From: Epiperipatus broadwayi
Lineage: Eukaryota; Onychophora; Udeonychophora; Euonychophora; Peripatidae
Reading direction: 5' to 3'
Length of the DNA: 64,000 bases
Assembly: GCA_028023455.1 (NCBI GenBank)
Contig: JAQFVV010006272.1
Span: forward strand, 5,139,217 to 5,203,216
The translations under genes and the position numbers were made by a program. Numbering within the stretch: the stretch's first letter is position 1; every line of letters starts with the position of its first letter. This document shows, piece by piece, positions 25,340-35,504 of the stretch. A model generated the notes under the pieces. It worked only from the letters and a program-made list of their open reading frames with translations. It was not told the origin of the DNA and searched no databases.

Positions 25340-25846
25340 TGGTCAATAGGCTGGTGTACAGCTAAACATATAGCCAATGATTAGTCCAAACAAATAAGTA
25401 ATAATAATGACTGAATCTGAAGGCTACAATAAGGTCAGGGATTTGGCTATAAATGGTCAGCATTTTTGGAGGAAAGACTAGAGAATGTCTGTCTAACCCA
25501 CAAAGATGGTATGCATTCTCTAGGGGGAACCATGCTAACCTAAACAACAGTAAGCATTCTTATGATAGCAATATGCTAATTGTCCATGCAGTTAGGCAAA
25601 TCCACATAAGCTATTGGCACTGCTAAGAGTACTGCTGACTTGAGGCAAGTTGTCTGGTACAGCCGCAAGAATCATTCTTCCTACCCATGAGGCAAGCTAT
25701 CAAGTATAGTTGGAAGAGTTTACATTAGAACTATATTATTCTGTATTAGATATATATGTAAATATATTAAATATTATATTAATTATAATACTGGTGCTAG
25801 TATTGTTTCCTGTAGTTTGGGTCTGTAATCCAGACCAAACACAACA
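25340..25846 (+). repeat. Probable 5' LTR of a plus-strand Gypsy element
   Basis: This lies directly before a primer-binding-site-like TGGCGCAATATGACA (25851) and the leader repeats, and directly after the truncated integrase of another element. Its end, ccagaccaaacacaaca, has the usual terminal CA. No second LTR was found, so the start coordinate is a guess. Confidence 0.4.
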
Positions 25847-26380
25847 GATTTGGCGCAATATGACAAAAGAATTTTTTTCACCCATGATTGGGAAAAAATA
25901 AGAGTGTAAATATATGAGTGTGCACATGTATAAATATTCATTTAACTTTATGAATCAGTGATTATTAAATCGCACATAAATACTGCTAAAGTCAACATAT
26001 TCAGGTGCAGTACAACTAAAGAATTTTTTTCCCATGGCTGGAAAACCGCAAATGACTGCCCACATAAACTGAGATTGATGCAATCAGACAAAGTGAGATT
26101 TTCCTCTACTTCTGGAAAAATAAAATATGTGAGTGTATGGGGTGGTAGACATTTGATTTGTTAGTATTTGTGAAAAAAACTGCTCAATCCTGCTAGATTT
26201 GATGCGGTTAGATTAAAATATTTTCCCCCATAGCTGGGAAAATAAAATACACGAATATGCCATTATAGGCAGTTGTGATATTTCCTTACAGGGATAATTA
26301 AATATCTCATTGCAATCTGAGTAAAAAACAGATTTGGCATATTGTGAAAAAAAATTTTCCCAAGATGATTAAAGAAATTG
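25847..26380 (+). repeat. Gypsy leader with five diverged copies of a PBS-plus-leader motif
   Basis: The motif is (A)GATTTGGCGCA/GATGCAAT + AGACAAA + a run of T/C + CATGGCTGGGAAAA + TAAAATA. It occurs near 25847 (gatttggcgcaatatgac), 26003 (aggtgcagtacaactaaag), 26073 (gattgatgcaatcagacaaa), 26196 (gatttgatgcggttagatta) and 26331 (gatttggcatattgtg). Each is followed by a T-rich stretch and most by a (t)gctgggaaaataaaat-like segment. It sits between the putative LTR and gag. Confidence 0.6.
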
Positions 26381-26554
26381 ACCGCAAACACAATTGGTGG
26401 TTCATAAACCAATCAAAACTGGTCATTCTAAAAAATAATAAAAAGATAGAAGCTCATCCTAGTGGAGTAAAAGTTCTGTCAAAAAAACAGTATCAAGAGG
26501 TGACTCACAGTAAATAGAAACTTTTCTCACATTATACCAGAGAAAAAATAAAGA

Positions 26555-27005
26555 ATGGCTAATATAATTGGCTCGATGGAAGCTTTTGACTCAGGCTGCC
26601 CCGAGAACTGGTCAAGCTACAAAGAGCGACTAATTTTATACATGCAGGCTAATTAAATTAAGAAGTCTGAAATAAAATTAAAACCATTCTGATGACAAGT
26701 TGGGTCAGAAATACCATCTGACTTGGGTTTTGAGAAGGCATTGGCGATCCTCACATTCTCCCCAAAACCACTAACAATAATGCAGAGATATTATTTCAAT
26801 CTTTGTATTCAATCAGAGGGTGAAAAGGCTAGAGGGTTCACAATGAAAATCTGAGCATTGGCACTCATGTGTGATTTTAAAGAGTTCTTAAATGAAGCAC
26901 TTGTGGTATGACCAATCATAATTTAAGACTCAGATTATTAATGACAATGGATATAGACTTTGAAATGGCTGGTAGAATCTATAATGTGTCAAGTAAGACC
27001 ATTAA
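26555..27005 (+). pseudogene. Ty3/Gypsy gag fragment
   Basis: ATG at 26555 starts MANIIGSMEAFDSGCPENWS, then SYKERLILYMQAN. After stops, further in-order gag pieces follow: LTFSPKPLTIMQRYYFNLC, SEGEKARGFTMKI, ALALMCDFKEFLNEALVV. This is the capsid-like region of a Gypsy gag. At least four in-frame stops disable it. It breaks off near 27005, just before an inverted protease fragment. Confidence 0.75.
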
Positions 27006-27060
27006 AAAAATTTTTTTTTACCATTAAAAACATTGAACTGAAGACCAAGTCAGTCAAGCA

Positions 27061-27510
27061 TTAACCTAGATTTTTCTTGAAAACTTCAGGGTAATCATTC
27101 TTTAATTTATTTACTGTTGTGACTTGGTGGACCTTTGTCACTGCAAACCCTATATGACTGAGCCAATCACAACCTAATAAATTACTATAATCACCAGGTG
27201 CTACTACCAGTGAAAGATATGTAGTTTTCTTAGACTCCATCATTGACTCTTGTCTGACCCAAGAGTTTTATTTTCTTGCCTTGATAGTCTGTGACAGTCT
27301 TGCCATTAGGATGTAGCTTATATTTGTTATTTTTATTAATGAGAGCCACAGTCTTTTCTGATACAATGGACACTGCCAACTCTGTATCCAGCCCCATTAA
27401 GACTGATGTATCATTAACAAATATCCTGTGTTTAAATACCAGTTTACCACTTTTCATATTGTTTATAGAAGCAACTTGTCTTTTTTCATTAAGATTGCCT
27501 TTGGTATTCT
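27061..27510 (-). pseudogene. Ty3/Gypsy protease fragment, inverted copy
   Basis: Two overlapping minus frames cover the retroviral-type aspartic protease: KSGKLVFKHRIFVNDTSVLM, then LDTELAVSIVSEKT (active-site D-T-G changed to D-T-E), then the flap and C-terminal block YSNLLGCDWLSHIGFAVTK. The sequence then enters the start of the RT linker (NDYPEVFKKNLG). One frameshift lies near 27240. The plus fragment at 27740-28245 is its mirror image. Confidence 0.8.
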
Positions 27511-27645
27511 AATGGATTAGCACTTAATTGGTGTATCCAAGTTATAATTAAATAATTTCTCAAGCTGGCAAAATCTCAATAGTTAGCCTGGTCTACAGAA
27601 GACCCATTTCCAATACAGTCACAAGATTGTCTGTTGATTTATTGT
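27505..27645 (+). repeat. Short dispersed repeat, also at 61613-61745
   Basis: It shares with 61613-61745, in the same orientation, ggattagcac, aagctggcaaa, agcctggtctacagaagacc (acaaaagacc at 61.7 kb), catttccaat and agtcacaagattg. Here it forms the spacer between two inverted Gypsy protease fragments. Confidence 0.75.
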
Positions 27646-27739
27646 ACTGATAATGAACTTATGCATGCACAAACAGAATTTTGTAAATAAATCAGGCATA
27701 TAAGAGCTGCTTGTTTAAAGATGAAAAGATGAGTAGCCA

Positions 27740-28245
27740 ATATGAGAATTGAAAATCTCATTCTGGAACATCCCCAAAGAAATCTTAATAAAAAGAAACA
27801 AGTTGCCTCTATAAACAATATGAAGAGTGGTGAATTGGTATTTAAACATAGGATCTTCATTAATGATACATCAGTCATAATGGAGCTGGATACAGGGTTG
27901 GCACTGTCCATTGGTGTCAAAAAAGACCATGGCCATCATTAATAAAAATAACAAATATAAGCTACATCCTAGTGGCAAGGCTGTCACAGACTATCAGGGT
28001 AAGAAAATAAAACTATTGGGTCGAACAAGAGTCAAAGTGATGGAGTCTAATAAAACTACATTTCTACCACTGGTAGTAGCATCTGATGATTATAGGAATT
28101 TATTAAGCTGTGACTTGTTCAGTCACTTAGGGTTTGCAGTGACAAAAAATTTAAAGAATGATTCGATTACTCTGAAGTTTTCAAGAAAGATCTAGATCTG
28201 TATTTAGGACTATCAATTCACTTACCACTGAATAAAGAGATAAAC
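27740..28245 (+). pseudogene. Ty3/Gypsy protease fragment
   Basis: Plus-strand protease with NKKKQVASINNMKSGELVF, INDTSVIMELDTGLALSI (active-site D-T-G intact here), then after a frameshift NKYKLHPSGKAVTDYQGKKI, LPLVVASDDYRNLLSCDLFS and HLGFAVTK. It is cut at about 28245 by the left LTR of the next Gypsy element, so that element landed in this one. Confidence 0.8.
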
Positions 28246-28253
28246 TGATCAGT

Positions 28254-28598
28254 TGTTGGTGCAGATCACTAAATATAAAGATTACTCGACAGAGTGTGTA
28301 TCATTCTTTCTTGATAAAATAAAACAATAACTCATTATGCCTCACTGCTATGACCACAATTTAGCAATTACTGCCTCCTTTTTCATTATTTCTTAAGTGC
28401 TATGATTGCAGCTGCACAGCAGAAGATTTCTGCTTCAATAAGTCTTTCTCATTTACATACATTGGAAATGAGAGTCTATGTGCAGCACACTCTTACATTC
28501 TAATTTTAGAGTACTTCAGCACCCAGTCCATACGATTAGGAAAGGCCAATTACTAATAAAACATAAACATACTAACAAGCTAGAAATCTACTCAGACA
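28254..28598 (-). repeat. 3' LTR of the minus-strand Gypsy element
   Basis: 345 bp, starts TG and ends CA. It matches 32959-33306 along its length: gtgtatcattctttcttgat, aataactcattatgcctcac, aagtctttctcatttacata, attggaaatgag. Confidence 0.85.
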
Positions 28599-28979
28599 TT
28601 CCAGTCTATGACAAACAAAATCTTCAAATTTAATAAGTGATTGGTATATTCTGGGACTTCTAAGAATTTACCATCAGAGCTTCAACAATTGCAGTAACTT
28701 AATCTTGTTGTTGGACAAATGTGGCCTCATTTCTAGGCTACATTCTGGATCAGTTACTGCCTTTTCTTTTCTTAACATCAGATTATTACACCATTTCTTT
28801 TGACTAACCTCAAATATAAAATCCTTGTAACAGTGATCTATATGCTTTACCATTTGTGAACTTTACAAGTCTTGTTTTGACAGTACCTGTATAACTATTT
28901 CAGATATCCACTGACATTTAAGCAAATCTCATATCCATATTTGTTTCCTTACTAAAAAATCTATTAAATCTAGGATTTA

Positions 28980-29720
28980 ATTTCTCTTAATAAAGTAATA
29001 ACTGTTAAGTGGGTATGGCAAAAGTGATCCAACAGCAATTTGGCTGGAGTTTTGCCAATTGCAGTGCTAAGCAAAAAATGTTGGTTATACATCATCTCTA
29101 TCAAGGCTACAGATATATTTTTAAATTTCATTTTATTCAAACTATATTTTAAACTTTGTTAGCTTTTTTTACAATTCCATTACTCTCCAGATGATATAGA
29201 GATGTAAGGATATGCAGGAAATCCATAAATCTTTGAGATATGAAGGCTGTATCATTATTGGTCACAATGAGCTCGGGGAACCATGGGTGGTAAAGATTTT
29301 ATTTATTGCAGTTATAGTATATTTGGTGCTTGTATTCTTGATCAACTTATCCATCTTGAATAGGCATTAACCAATATCAGTTTTAAGTGTTCATCCATTG
29401 AACTCAATTGTCCAAATGGATGTGTGTCCATATTTCTAATTGCCTGGATGGTAACTTAGCAGTTTGGTGACAATCTGAAGATTTTTTTTTCAATATCCCC
29501 AGTCACATTAGGCCAAAAAGTAGCAAGAGCTTTCATTCTAACAATTCCCAGATCCTTTATGTAATAAATTTATTACTTAAATTCTACTAGTGGAAGCACC
29601 TATATATGGTCTGTGTTCAATATGTATCAATAATAAACTGACAATCTATCTCTATTAATCCAAATTATATTATCTAATTCAGAGGTAAGGGTATTTGGGC
29701 ATCCACTATTTATCCATTTC
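28980..29720 (-). pseudogene. Gypsy integrase, heavily decayed
   Basis: Minus-strand pieces in order: RMKALATFWPNVTGDIEKK (the zinc-finger to core junction), MDEHLKLILVNAYSRW (first core strand with its aspartate lost), then EMMYNQHFLLSTAIGKTPAK-like and LLLDHFCHTHL segments after the core. Frequent stops. Confidence 0.65.
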
Positions 29721-29955
29721 ACCAGTTTCTCATAACCCTTATCTCATCTAATTCAGTCTAATAAAATCACAAATAAATAGTGCTGTAGCACTATTTATTT
29801 GTGATTTCATTGAATCTATGCAATTTATTTCTTTAGCAAAATATATTTTTATAATCAGATAATCATGATAATGCATCTGTATTTCCAATTTCACTTTCAT
29901 GAATAAAACTAGTTGATAGTGAGATAATATATTTATCCATTGAACATTCGCTGAC

Positions 29956-30312
29956 TTAACTGATCTTTTCAGAACCAAAACTTCTCACTAGAGTGCATCG
30001 GTTTGTACTAATCTTACACTTCTGCCCATAAATATATTGGTGGAATTTGTTGATAGCATATATGGTAGCCAACACTTCCTTTTCAATTTGGCTGTAATTT
30101 TTTTCAGCAAATATAAGGATTTTTGAGGTATAAGTGATCGGACGTTCACCTTCAAAGCACTGATAAGAAGTAAAAGCTTTTTCACTATATTCAGATGCAT
30201 TGGCCATTATCATAACATCTACATTTCTCTGATAATAAACCAATAGATTTTCTAAAATTAACACTTCTTTAACAATATTAAAAGCATTTTTATGCTCACT
30301 GCTCCAGGCCAA
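29956..30312 (-). pseudogene. Gypsy RNase H domain
   Basis: An open minus frame of 118 codons: AWSSEHKNAFNIVKEVLILE (RT thumb), MIMANASEYSEKAF (first RNase H strand, where the catalytic aspartate of TDAS is replaced by asparagine), ERPITYTSKILIFAEKNYSQ, IEKEVLATIYAINKFHQYIY. These are the standard connection and RNase H motifs. RNase H degrades the RNA strand during reverse transcription. The lost acidic residue indicates inactivity. Confidence 0.85.
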
Positions 30313-30319
30313 TGATGTT

Positions 30320-30660
30320 TCTTTTTCTGAAGTTGATATAGTGGAGATAAATAGTGCAATTTTTCTTATATGAAACTCTTATAGAAATTTAAGAATTCTA
30401 AAAATGCTTGCAACTTTTTCATATTTCTAGATGTAACTGCATTCTTAATAATCTTAATTTTATTAGGATCTGGAAACCAACCCAGTGTGTTTATAACATG
30501 TCTGAGAAATTTATTCATTTTGTGGATCAAATACATTAGCTAACATTTATCTTTGCTTTTGATTTCACTAATCTGGAGCAAACTAAATCTACCCAGTTTC
30601 CTAACTTCAATTCCAAAACATTCATAATCAAAATGCCATCCAGATAAGGAATTACACTAT
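30320..30660 (-). pseudogene. Gypsy reverse transcriptase, C-terminal half
   Basis: VIPYLDGILIMNVLELKLG at 30660-30590 (minus) is the RT active-site block, YxDD altered to YLDG. It is followed by shifted fragments leading into the thumb. The N-terminal half lies at 31114-31435, beyond the PLE insertion. Confidence 0.75.
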
Positions 30661-30662
30661 TC

Positions 30663-31113
30663 ATGAGTCTAAACTTTTGCCTGAAAAACATTAGGATATA
30701 TATATATAATAGAGATATAAAAATTATTCAAATTGAAAGGTGTAGTGAAAAACGTAAAATTAAAGAGGCAATGATGATATCTAGGAATAGAGATGGTTTA
30801 ATGAATAAACAATCGGCTAATATAAAGACAACAGAATTGTGGGAAATTTGAATAGATTGAATGATGGGTAATGCAAGTTTTTATTTTTTGTACATTTGTA
30901 TTAACAGTTGATAAAGATTGTCAGTGAAACAATTGAAAGTACTTCTGGTAAAGAATATATTATTTAATTTTGAATACTGTGTTAAATATATTTGTTTGAA
31001 TTATTATTATATAATTTAAAAATACAGACATTTAATGGTTGTAGTTATATATATTTGTTTGAATTATTATTATATAATTTAAAAATACAGACATTTAATG
31101 GTTGTAGTTATAT
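30663..31113 (+). mobile_element. PLE 3' fragment inserted in the Gypsy RT (same family as the PLEs at 48-53 kb)
   Basis: Plus-strand codons IERCSEKRKIKEAMMISRNR and NKQSANIK match the end of the PLE endonuclease region at 53225-53330 (KRKIKEAIFINRNQ, TANIKIW). The following non-coding stretch (cagttgataaag, gaaagtacttctggtaaag) matches that PLE's 3' tail. It ends with two 63-bp tandem units. Confidence 0.75.
30988..31113. repeat. Two exact 63-bp tandem copies
   Basis: atatttgtttgaattattat starts at 30988 and again at 31051; both copies run on identically through aatacagacatttaatggtt. They lie at the 3' border of the PLE fragment, where PLEs often leave tandem junctions. Confidence 0.9.
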
Positions 31114-31435
31114 ATATATCATAAGGCAATTTATTGCATTTAAATAATCCCTTACATGTAGTCAATGTTAACAACACCACAGTATTTCTGTTACAGATAT
31201 CTAGTGAAAAGCTGCTTTCAGATTTATCTTTGGGGAAATAGTCACCTTTCTGTAAAGCCAATATTTTGCAGATATAAGGTATTGGATATGACCCTGTCTT
31301 TGTATATTTATTGATGGTAATTTTATAATCACCACATAAGTGCAGAGTTTCATCTGGTTTAATTACTGTAACTATCAGTGTAGCCCATGACAAATTTTTT
31401 GTCAGTGTTAAGACCCCTTTAATTACTAAACTCAT
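31114..31435 (-). pseudogene. Gypsy reverse transcriptase, N-terminal half
   Basis: SLVIKGVLTLTKNLSWATLI, then TVIKPDETLHLCGDYKITIN (the L-C-G-D-Y-K motif of Gypsy RT), KTGSYPIPYICKILALQKGD, and CKGLFKCNKLPYDI (the KGLF..NRLPFG block). The catalytic S-x-L-D strand is damaged. The reading is cut at about 31114 by the PLE fragment. The protease should lie between 31440 and 31960, where I see only broken frames. Confidence 0.85.
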
Positions 31436-32003
31436 TTAAAGTTTTCTCCACTTTATCTCTTAAAGCAAATGTCGCTTTACAAGCTATGCAAATAATAAGT
31501 TGTGCATTTCTTATTAATTCCATATTCACTGATTTCATTCATAAATTCTATTAATCCAGGCTTGAATGGTTCTGGGTATCTTCTTTTCAGAAGGTTTTCA
31601 TGTGATCTGTCTTTAATATATTCACTCTTATACCCAAAGATTCAAACCAATTTCTATCCAATAATGGGCTTGTATTTTTATTTACTACTTACAATACAAA
31701 CGATCTCTACCTAGAATTGAACTTTACTGTAACTATTATCTTGCATATACATTTAAATCTATCACAATCTAATCTGCCTTTTTTAATACGAAATTTCTTT
31801 TTATAACTTTCAGTAATATGAATCCAATCTTTATATGATATTAAGGACAGATCTGTTCTGCTAACCACTTCCATTGTTACTTATTTATCTTTGACTGTTA
31901 ATCATTTATCACCAACTCATAATTCAAAAAGAATATGACCTATTGTTTTGTTATTTACACTCTTTATTATTAATTTCTTGTGCTCACCCTTTCCCCAAAT
32001 TTG

Positions 32004-32750
32004 TTATTCATTTTTTTCTTGTGATTCCCTATCTTTAAAATGATCAATGGTAGCTAAATGATTTCTAGTGTCATAAAATTCTGCATATTTTTTCTTATGC
32101 ACACAGTTCATTTTAAAATGTCCAATCTTCCCACAATAATAACACTTTTGTGGGTTTTTTTTATTATATATAGGAAACTTAGACATCTCCTTTAGGTTTT
32201 TTATTGGCAGACAAAATTCTTTCCAAAGACTGAGACACCATAAATCCCAAAGCATTATTTAATGCAGTCTCCTGAGCTATGTTATTCTCTATGGCCACTT
32301 TGTAGATTAAATACAGATCATTTAGTAGGACTTTTCTGAAATTATTATAGGACATACCATATAAAAACTGTTCCAGCAGAGAATCATTTATCTCTGGACT
32401 AAAATCACAATCTCTGTCCAGTCTACAAAAGGCTAAATCATAATCAATATATTTATCCTGTGACAACTGTTTACTACTTCGTAGTCTAAGCCATACTAAA
32501 CATTTGGAAAGTTTTGGGGCAAAAAAAGCACTCAAAATTTGTATACATTTTCCATATGGAATGTCCTCCAGACACTTTGCATCTATAAATCTACTAGTCA
32601 AATGTGCTACCTTCTGTTCTGTAAAATAGAGAAGTGTGGAAACTTTAAGATGATCTTCTATCCTATTGATCAACATATAACACTCAGCATACAACAAGTA
32701 GCTTTTCCATTAGTCTGCATTATTTATGTCAAACTCTTGAATTAAACCAT
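32004..32750 (-). pseudogene. Gypsy gag with CCHC zinc knuckle
   Basis: A 172-codon open frame (32697-32179) holds the capsid-like region: LYFTEQKVAHLTSRFIDAK, IPYGKCIQILSAFFAP, DRDCDFSPEINDSLLEQFLY. An overlapping frame (32255-32004) contains CYYCGKIGHFKMNC, a complete C-x2-C-x4-H-x4-C nucleic-acid-binding knuckle, followed by the protease linker. Gag forms the particle that packages the element's RNA. A single frameshift near 32200 separates the two parts; the knuckle itself is intact. Confidence 0.85.
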
Positions 32751-32958
32751 TTAACGCCACCATTTTCCAATTTTTCTATTTCCAATATATATTCAAAACT
32801 GTGAGCAATGACATTGTGCTGCATCTGAGGGTTTAATAATAATCAATCAGACTGCAAATATAATTGTTACAAATACAACTTTGTTAGTTCCACTTATTTA
32901 TTTATTAATAAACTAATAAACAACAATAAAGAAGTATATTGAAATATTAAATGATAAT

Positions 32959-33306
32959 GTGATGGACAACTCACTGAATACAAACATTACTCAACAGAGT
33001 ATGTATCATTCTTTTTCAGGAAAATAAAACAATAACTCATTATGCCTCACTGCTGTCAGCACAATTTAGCAACTAACTGCTACCGTTTCCAGTACCCTTT
33101 GACTGCTATGACTACAGCTGCACAGGAGACTTTTGCTTCCTCTCTCTATTTCCTACTAAGTCTTTCTCATTTACATATATTGGAAATGAGTCTATGTAAA
33201 GCACCCTCTTTCATTTTAATTTTAAAATACTTCATCACACAATCTATCCAAAGCCAATAGTTAATAAAATATAGATACACTAACATACTAAAAATCTACT
33301 TAGACA
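32959..33306 (-). repeat. 5' LTR of the minus-strand Gypsy element
   Basis: 348 bp, the partner of 28254-28598. It should carry the promoter for transcription toward lower coordinates. The two LTRs differ by many substitutions and small indels, so the insertion is old. Confidence 0.85.
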
Positions 33307-33369
33307 TTTTTTCTATTAAATTTTTTATTGAATATACTTAATATATAAATTTATTAATTAGATTCCCAA

Positions 33370-34120
33370 TGAAATATATGTAATGGGCTTGTTTTGTATT
33401 TTTGCTGATGAGGTAGACATCCACATTGTTGTGGGTTATTCTCAGACACAATATGTTTGATAATTGAAGTTTATTTTAAAAATTTGTTTTTAATTTCTAT
33501 CATAGTTAAGGGAAATAATATTCTTAAGGCTGTGATAGAAAGAATTGGATATGAGATTAGAATTAATAACTAAAAGTGTATCAATTTTTTATAAAGTATT
33601 TTCAGGACAAATCAATTAGGTCCTCATATGCCTTTGTAAATATATCAATAGACACATCATCACTCTAAAATAGATTCACAATCCAGATGTTTTGTTATAA
33701 TTTATCATTTCTTTACTAAAATAATGAAACTTTCAATGTATCTAGATGTGTAACTATTATAGAGACTTAATTATCACTTTCCATAATAAAAATTTTAAAT
33801 GTTTCACAACAGTCATCTTTATGGTCTTCAATAATTTTACTCTATAAATAAAGTTTTTTGATAAAATTTTGAATTTGACTATGTACCACACACATATCAA
33901 CATTTTGCATCCCTTGTAACTATGAATTTAATTGATTTAACTTCAAAAATATTTCTGCCAAATAAGTAAGTTTTAAACTAAACTTCTCATCATGCAAAGA
34001 TTTTGTGTAATCATTTTGTTCATCCAGAAATATTGCAACTTCTTCACAGAGTTCAGTAAGTCTTATTAGCACTTTGCCTCTTGACAACCAATATACTTCA
34101 GTGGCAAAAGATAAAGCATA
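33370..34120 (-). mobile_element. hAT transposase-derived relic (ZBED5/FAM200-like)
   Basis: From 34115 down: LSFATEVYWLSRGKVLIRLT, ELCEEVAIFLDEQNDYTKSL, LKLTYLAEIFLKLNQLNS. These match the middle of hAT-family transposases of the ZBED5/FAM200/SCAND3 type, where 'TEVRWLSRG..L.R..EL' is the signature. Weaker in-order pieces (an EDHKDD-like region; LTMIEIKNKFLK near 33510) continue to about 33370. Stops and shifts are frequent. The upper end is cut at 34121 by a PLE tail. Confidence 0.75.
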
Positions 34121-34631
34121 ACTGTATTTTTATATTGAACTATTTCCATCATCAATATGTGTATTGAATGTCTTTAGAAAAATTTAACTTTATTTAAATA
34201 TTCCAAATACATTCAATTTTTAGTAATAGCACCTCAAACAGGTTAGTATATTACAATGTTTTGAAAGGTATTGTTCTCCCCTCTTCTTCGGGTGTTGCTG
34301 GCCTGATCAGTGACAGTACTAGCATGAGATTCAAACCTGGGTTCTTAGATTCTTGAGTATTGAATTTTAAGGTAATGCTCTAACCAACTGAGCCATCCTA
34401 CCAAAGGCAACAATCTGTAGTAATTTCATATACTTATCAATGAGGTTCCTCCTGATTTCTCCACTTTTTCCTAAGAGCAAAGTTGATTAGTAGTTTCCAT
34501 ACATTATGTATAGTCGCACTAGATTAGCTTATGGGATTATTTGCCATTGTCATATGAGAAGCTTTTTTAAATTTTCTTCTTTGTATCTTTTTTTCTATCC
34601 AATATTATTGTATTTTCTCAATTGAACACAT
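34121..34631 (-). mobile_element. PLE family B, 3' end fragment (minus)
   Basis: Matches the inverse of 50825-51320: end of the endonuclease region (minus codons RRKFKKASHMTMANNPIS, 34590-34530), then the untranslated tail with a tRNA-like block (A box inverse ccaactgagcca at 34384; B box inverse gagattcaaacc at 34327) and the common end ccaatataaaaatac (inverse at 34123). It abuts its inverted sister at 34631/34632. Confidence 0.85.
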
Positions 34632-35007
34632 ATTAATCAACTTTGCTCTTAATGAAAAAGTGGAGAAATCAGGAGGATCCTCATAGATAAGTATTTGAAA
34701 TTATTACAGACTGTTGCCTTTGGCAGGGTGGCTCAGGTGGTTAGAGCATTACCTTAAAATTCAATACTCAAAAATTTAAGGCCCCGGGTTCGAATCCCAT
34801 GCTAGTACTGTCACTGGTCAGTCCAGCAACACCTGAAGAAGAGGAGAAAATAATGTCTCTCAAAGCATTGTCCATATACTAACCTGTTTGACATGCTATT
34901 ACTAACAGTTGAATGTATTTGGAATATTTAAATAAAGTTAAATTTTTCTAAAGACATTCAATACACATATTAGATGATGGAAATAATCCAATATAAAAAT
35001 ACAACTA
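34632..35007 (+). mobile_element. PLE family B, 3' tail (plus), inverted partner of the preceding copy
   Basis: Starts attaatcaactttgctctta, exactly where the tail of the minus copy starts, and ends ccaatataaaaatac. It carries the best-preserved tRNA-like block of the three: A box tggctcaggtgg (34729-34740), D-arm GCTC..GAGC, B box ggttcgaatcc (34787-34797). Confidence 0.85.
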
Positions 35008-35448
35008 GAACACCATCATCACAAACCTTCAGGAAAACATAAATCCTAACTGTTTAATATTGATGAAATTTACAATTTTCTATGCAATGTTTAAAATGCT
35101 TTTTAAATTATCTGATCCAGCATGAAGATCACAATAAGTTCCATGCTATATTGGGATGCAGTTTAAGAATGTTATCACAATATCATTATATTTACCATGC
35201 ATTACCTGTACAGGTATTGAGAGTTTGAAAAATACCTCACTGTAATTCAAATAATTTGTTCACAAAATAGTATACTTTCATGAAATTTATGGTCCTTTGT
35301 AAAACAGATAAAAACATCAATTAGAACAAATCTTGTTTATCTGTTAGCTCATCCAATCACAGAAAAAAAAATTCTCAACCTAACTCTATTGCTAAACTGA
35401 TGTTCTACTCACTTGGACAATTCATCAATTCTTTGTACAGCTGTGTTA

Positions 35449-35500
35449 TTGGAAAGTGAAATTAATTCACTTTATTTTTTGGAAAGTGAAATTAATTCAC
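35449..35500. repeat. Short direct repeat at the RTE 5' junction
   Basis: ttggaaagtgaaattaattc occurs at 35449 and 35479 (30-bp period), immediately before the truncated RTE begins. Confidence 0.85.
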
Positions 35501-35504
35501 AAGG

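Larger units (their letters stand above)
28254..33306 (-). mobile_element. Ty3/Gypsy LTR retrotransposon, minus strand, both LTRs present, dead
   Basis: LTRs at 28254-28598 and 32959-33306 enclose, on the minus strand and in canonical order, gag with a CCHC zinc knuckle (32750-32004), a decayed protease region, reverse transcriptase (31435-30500, interrupted), RNase H (30312-29956) and integrase (about 29720-28980). The element is about 5.05 kb including a ~450-bp PLE fragment inside RT. Many stops and a changed RT active site (YLDG instead of YLDD) show it cannot move. The flanks tcagt and ttttt do not form an obvious target duplication. Confidence 0.85.
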
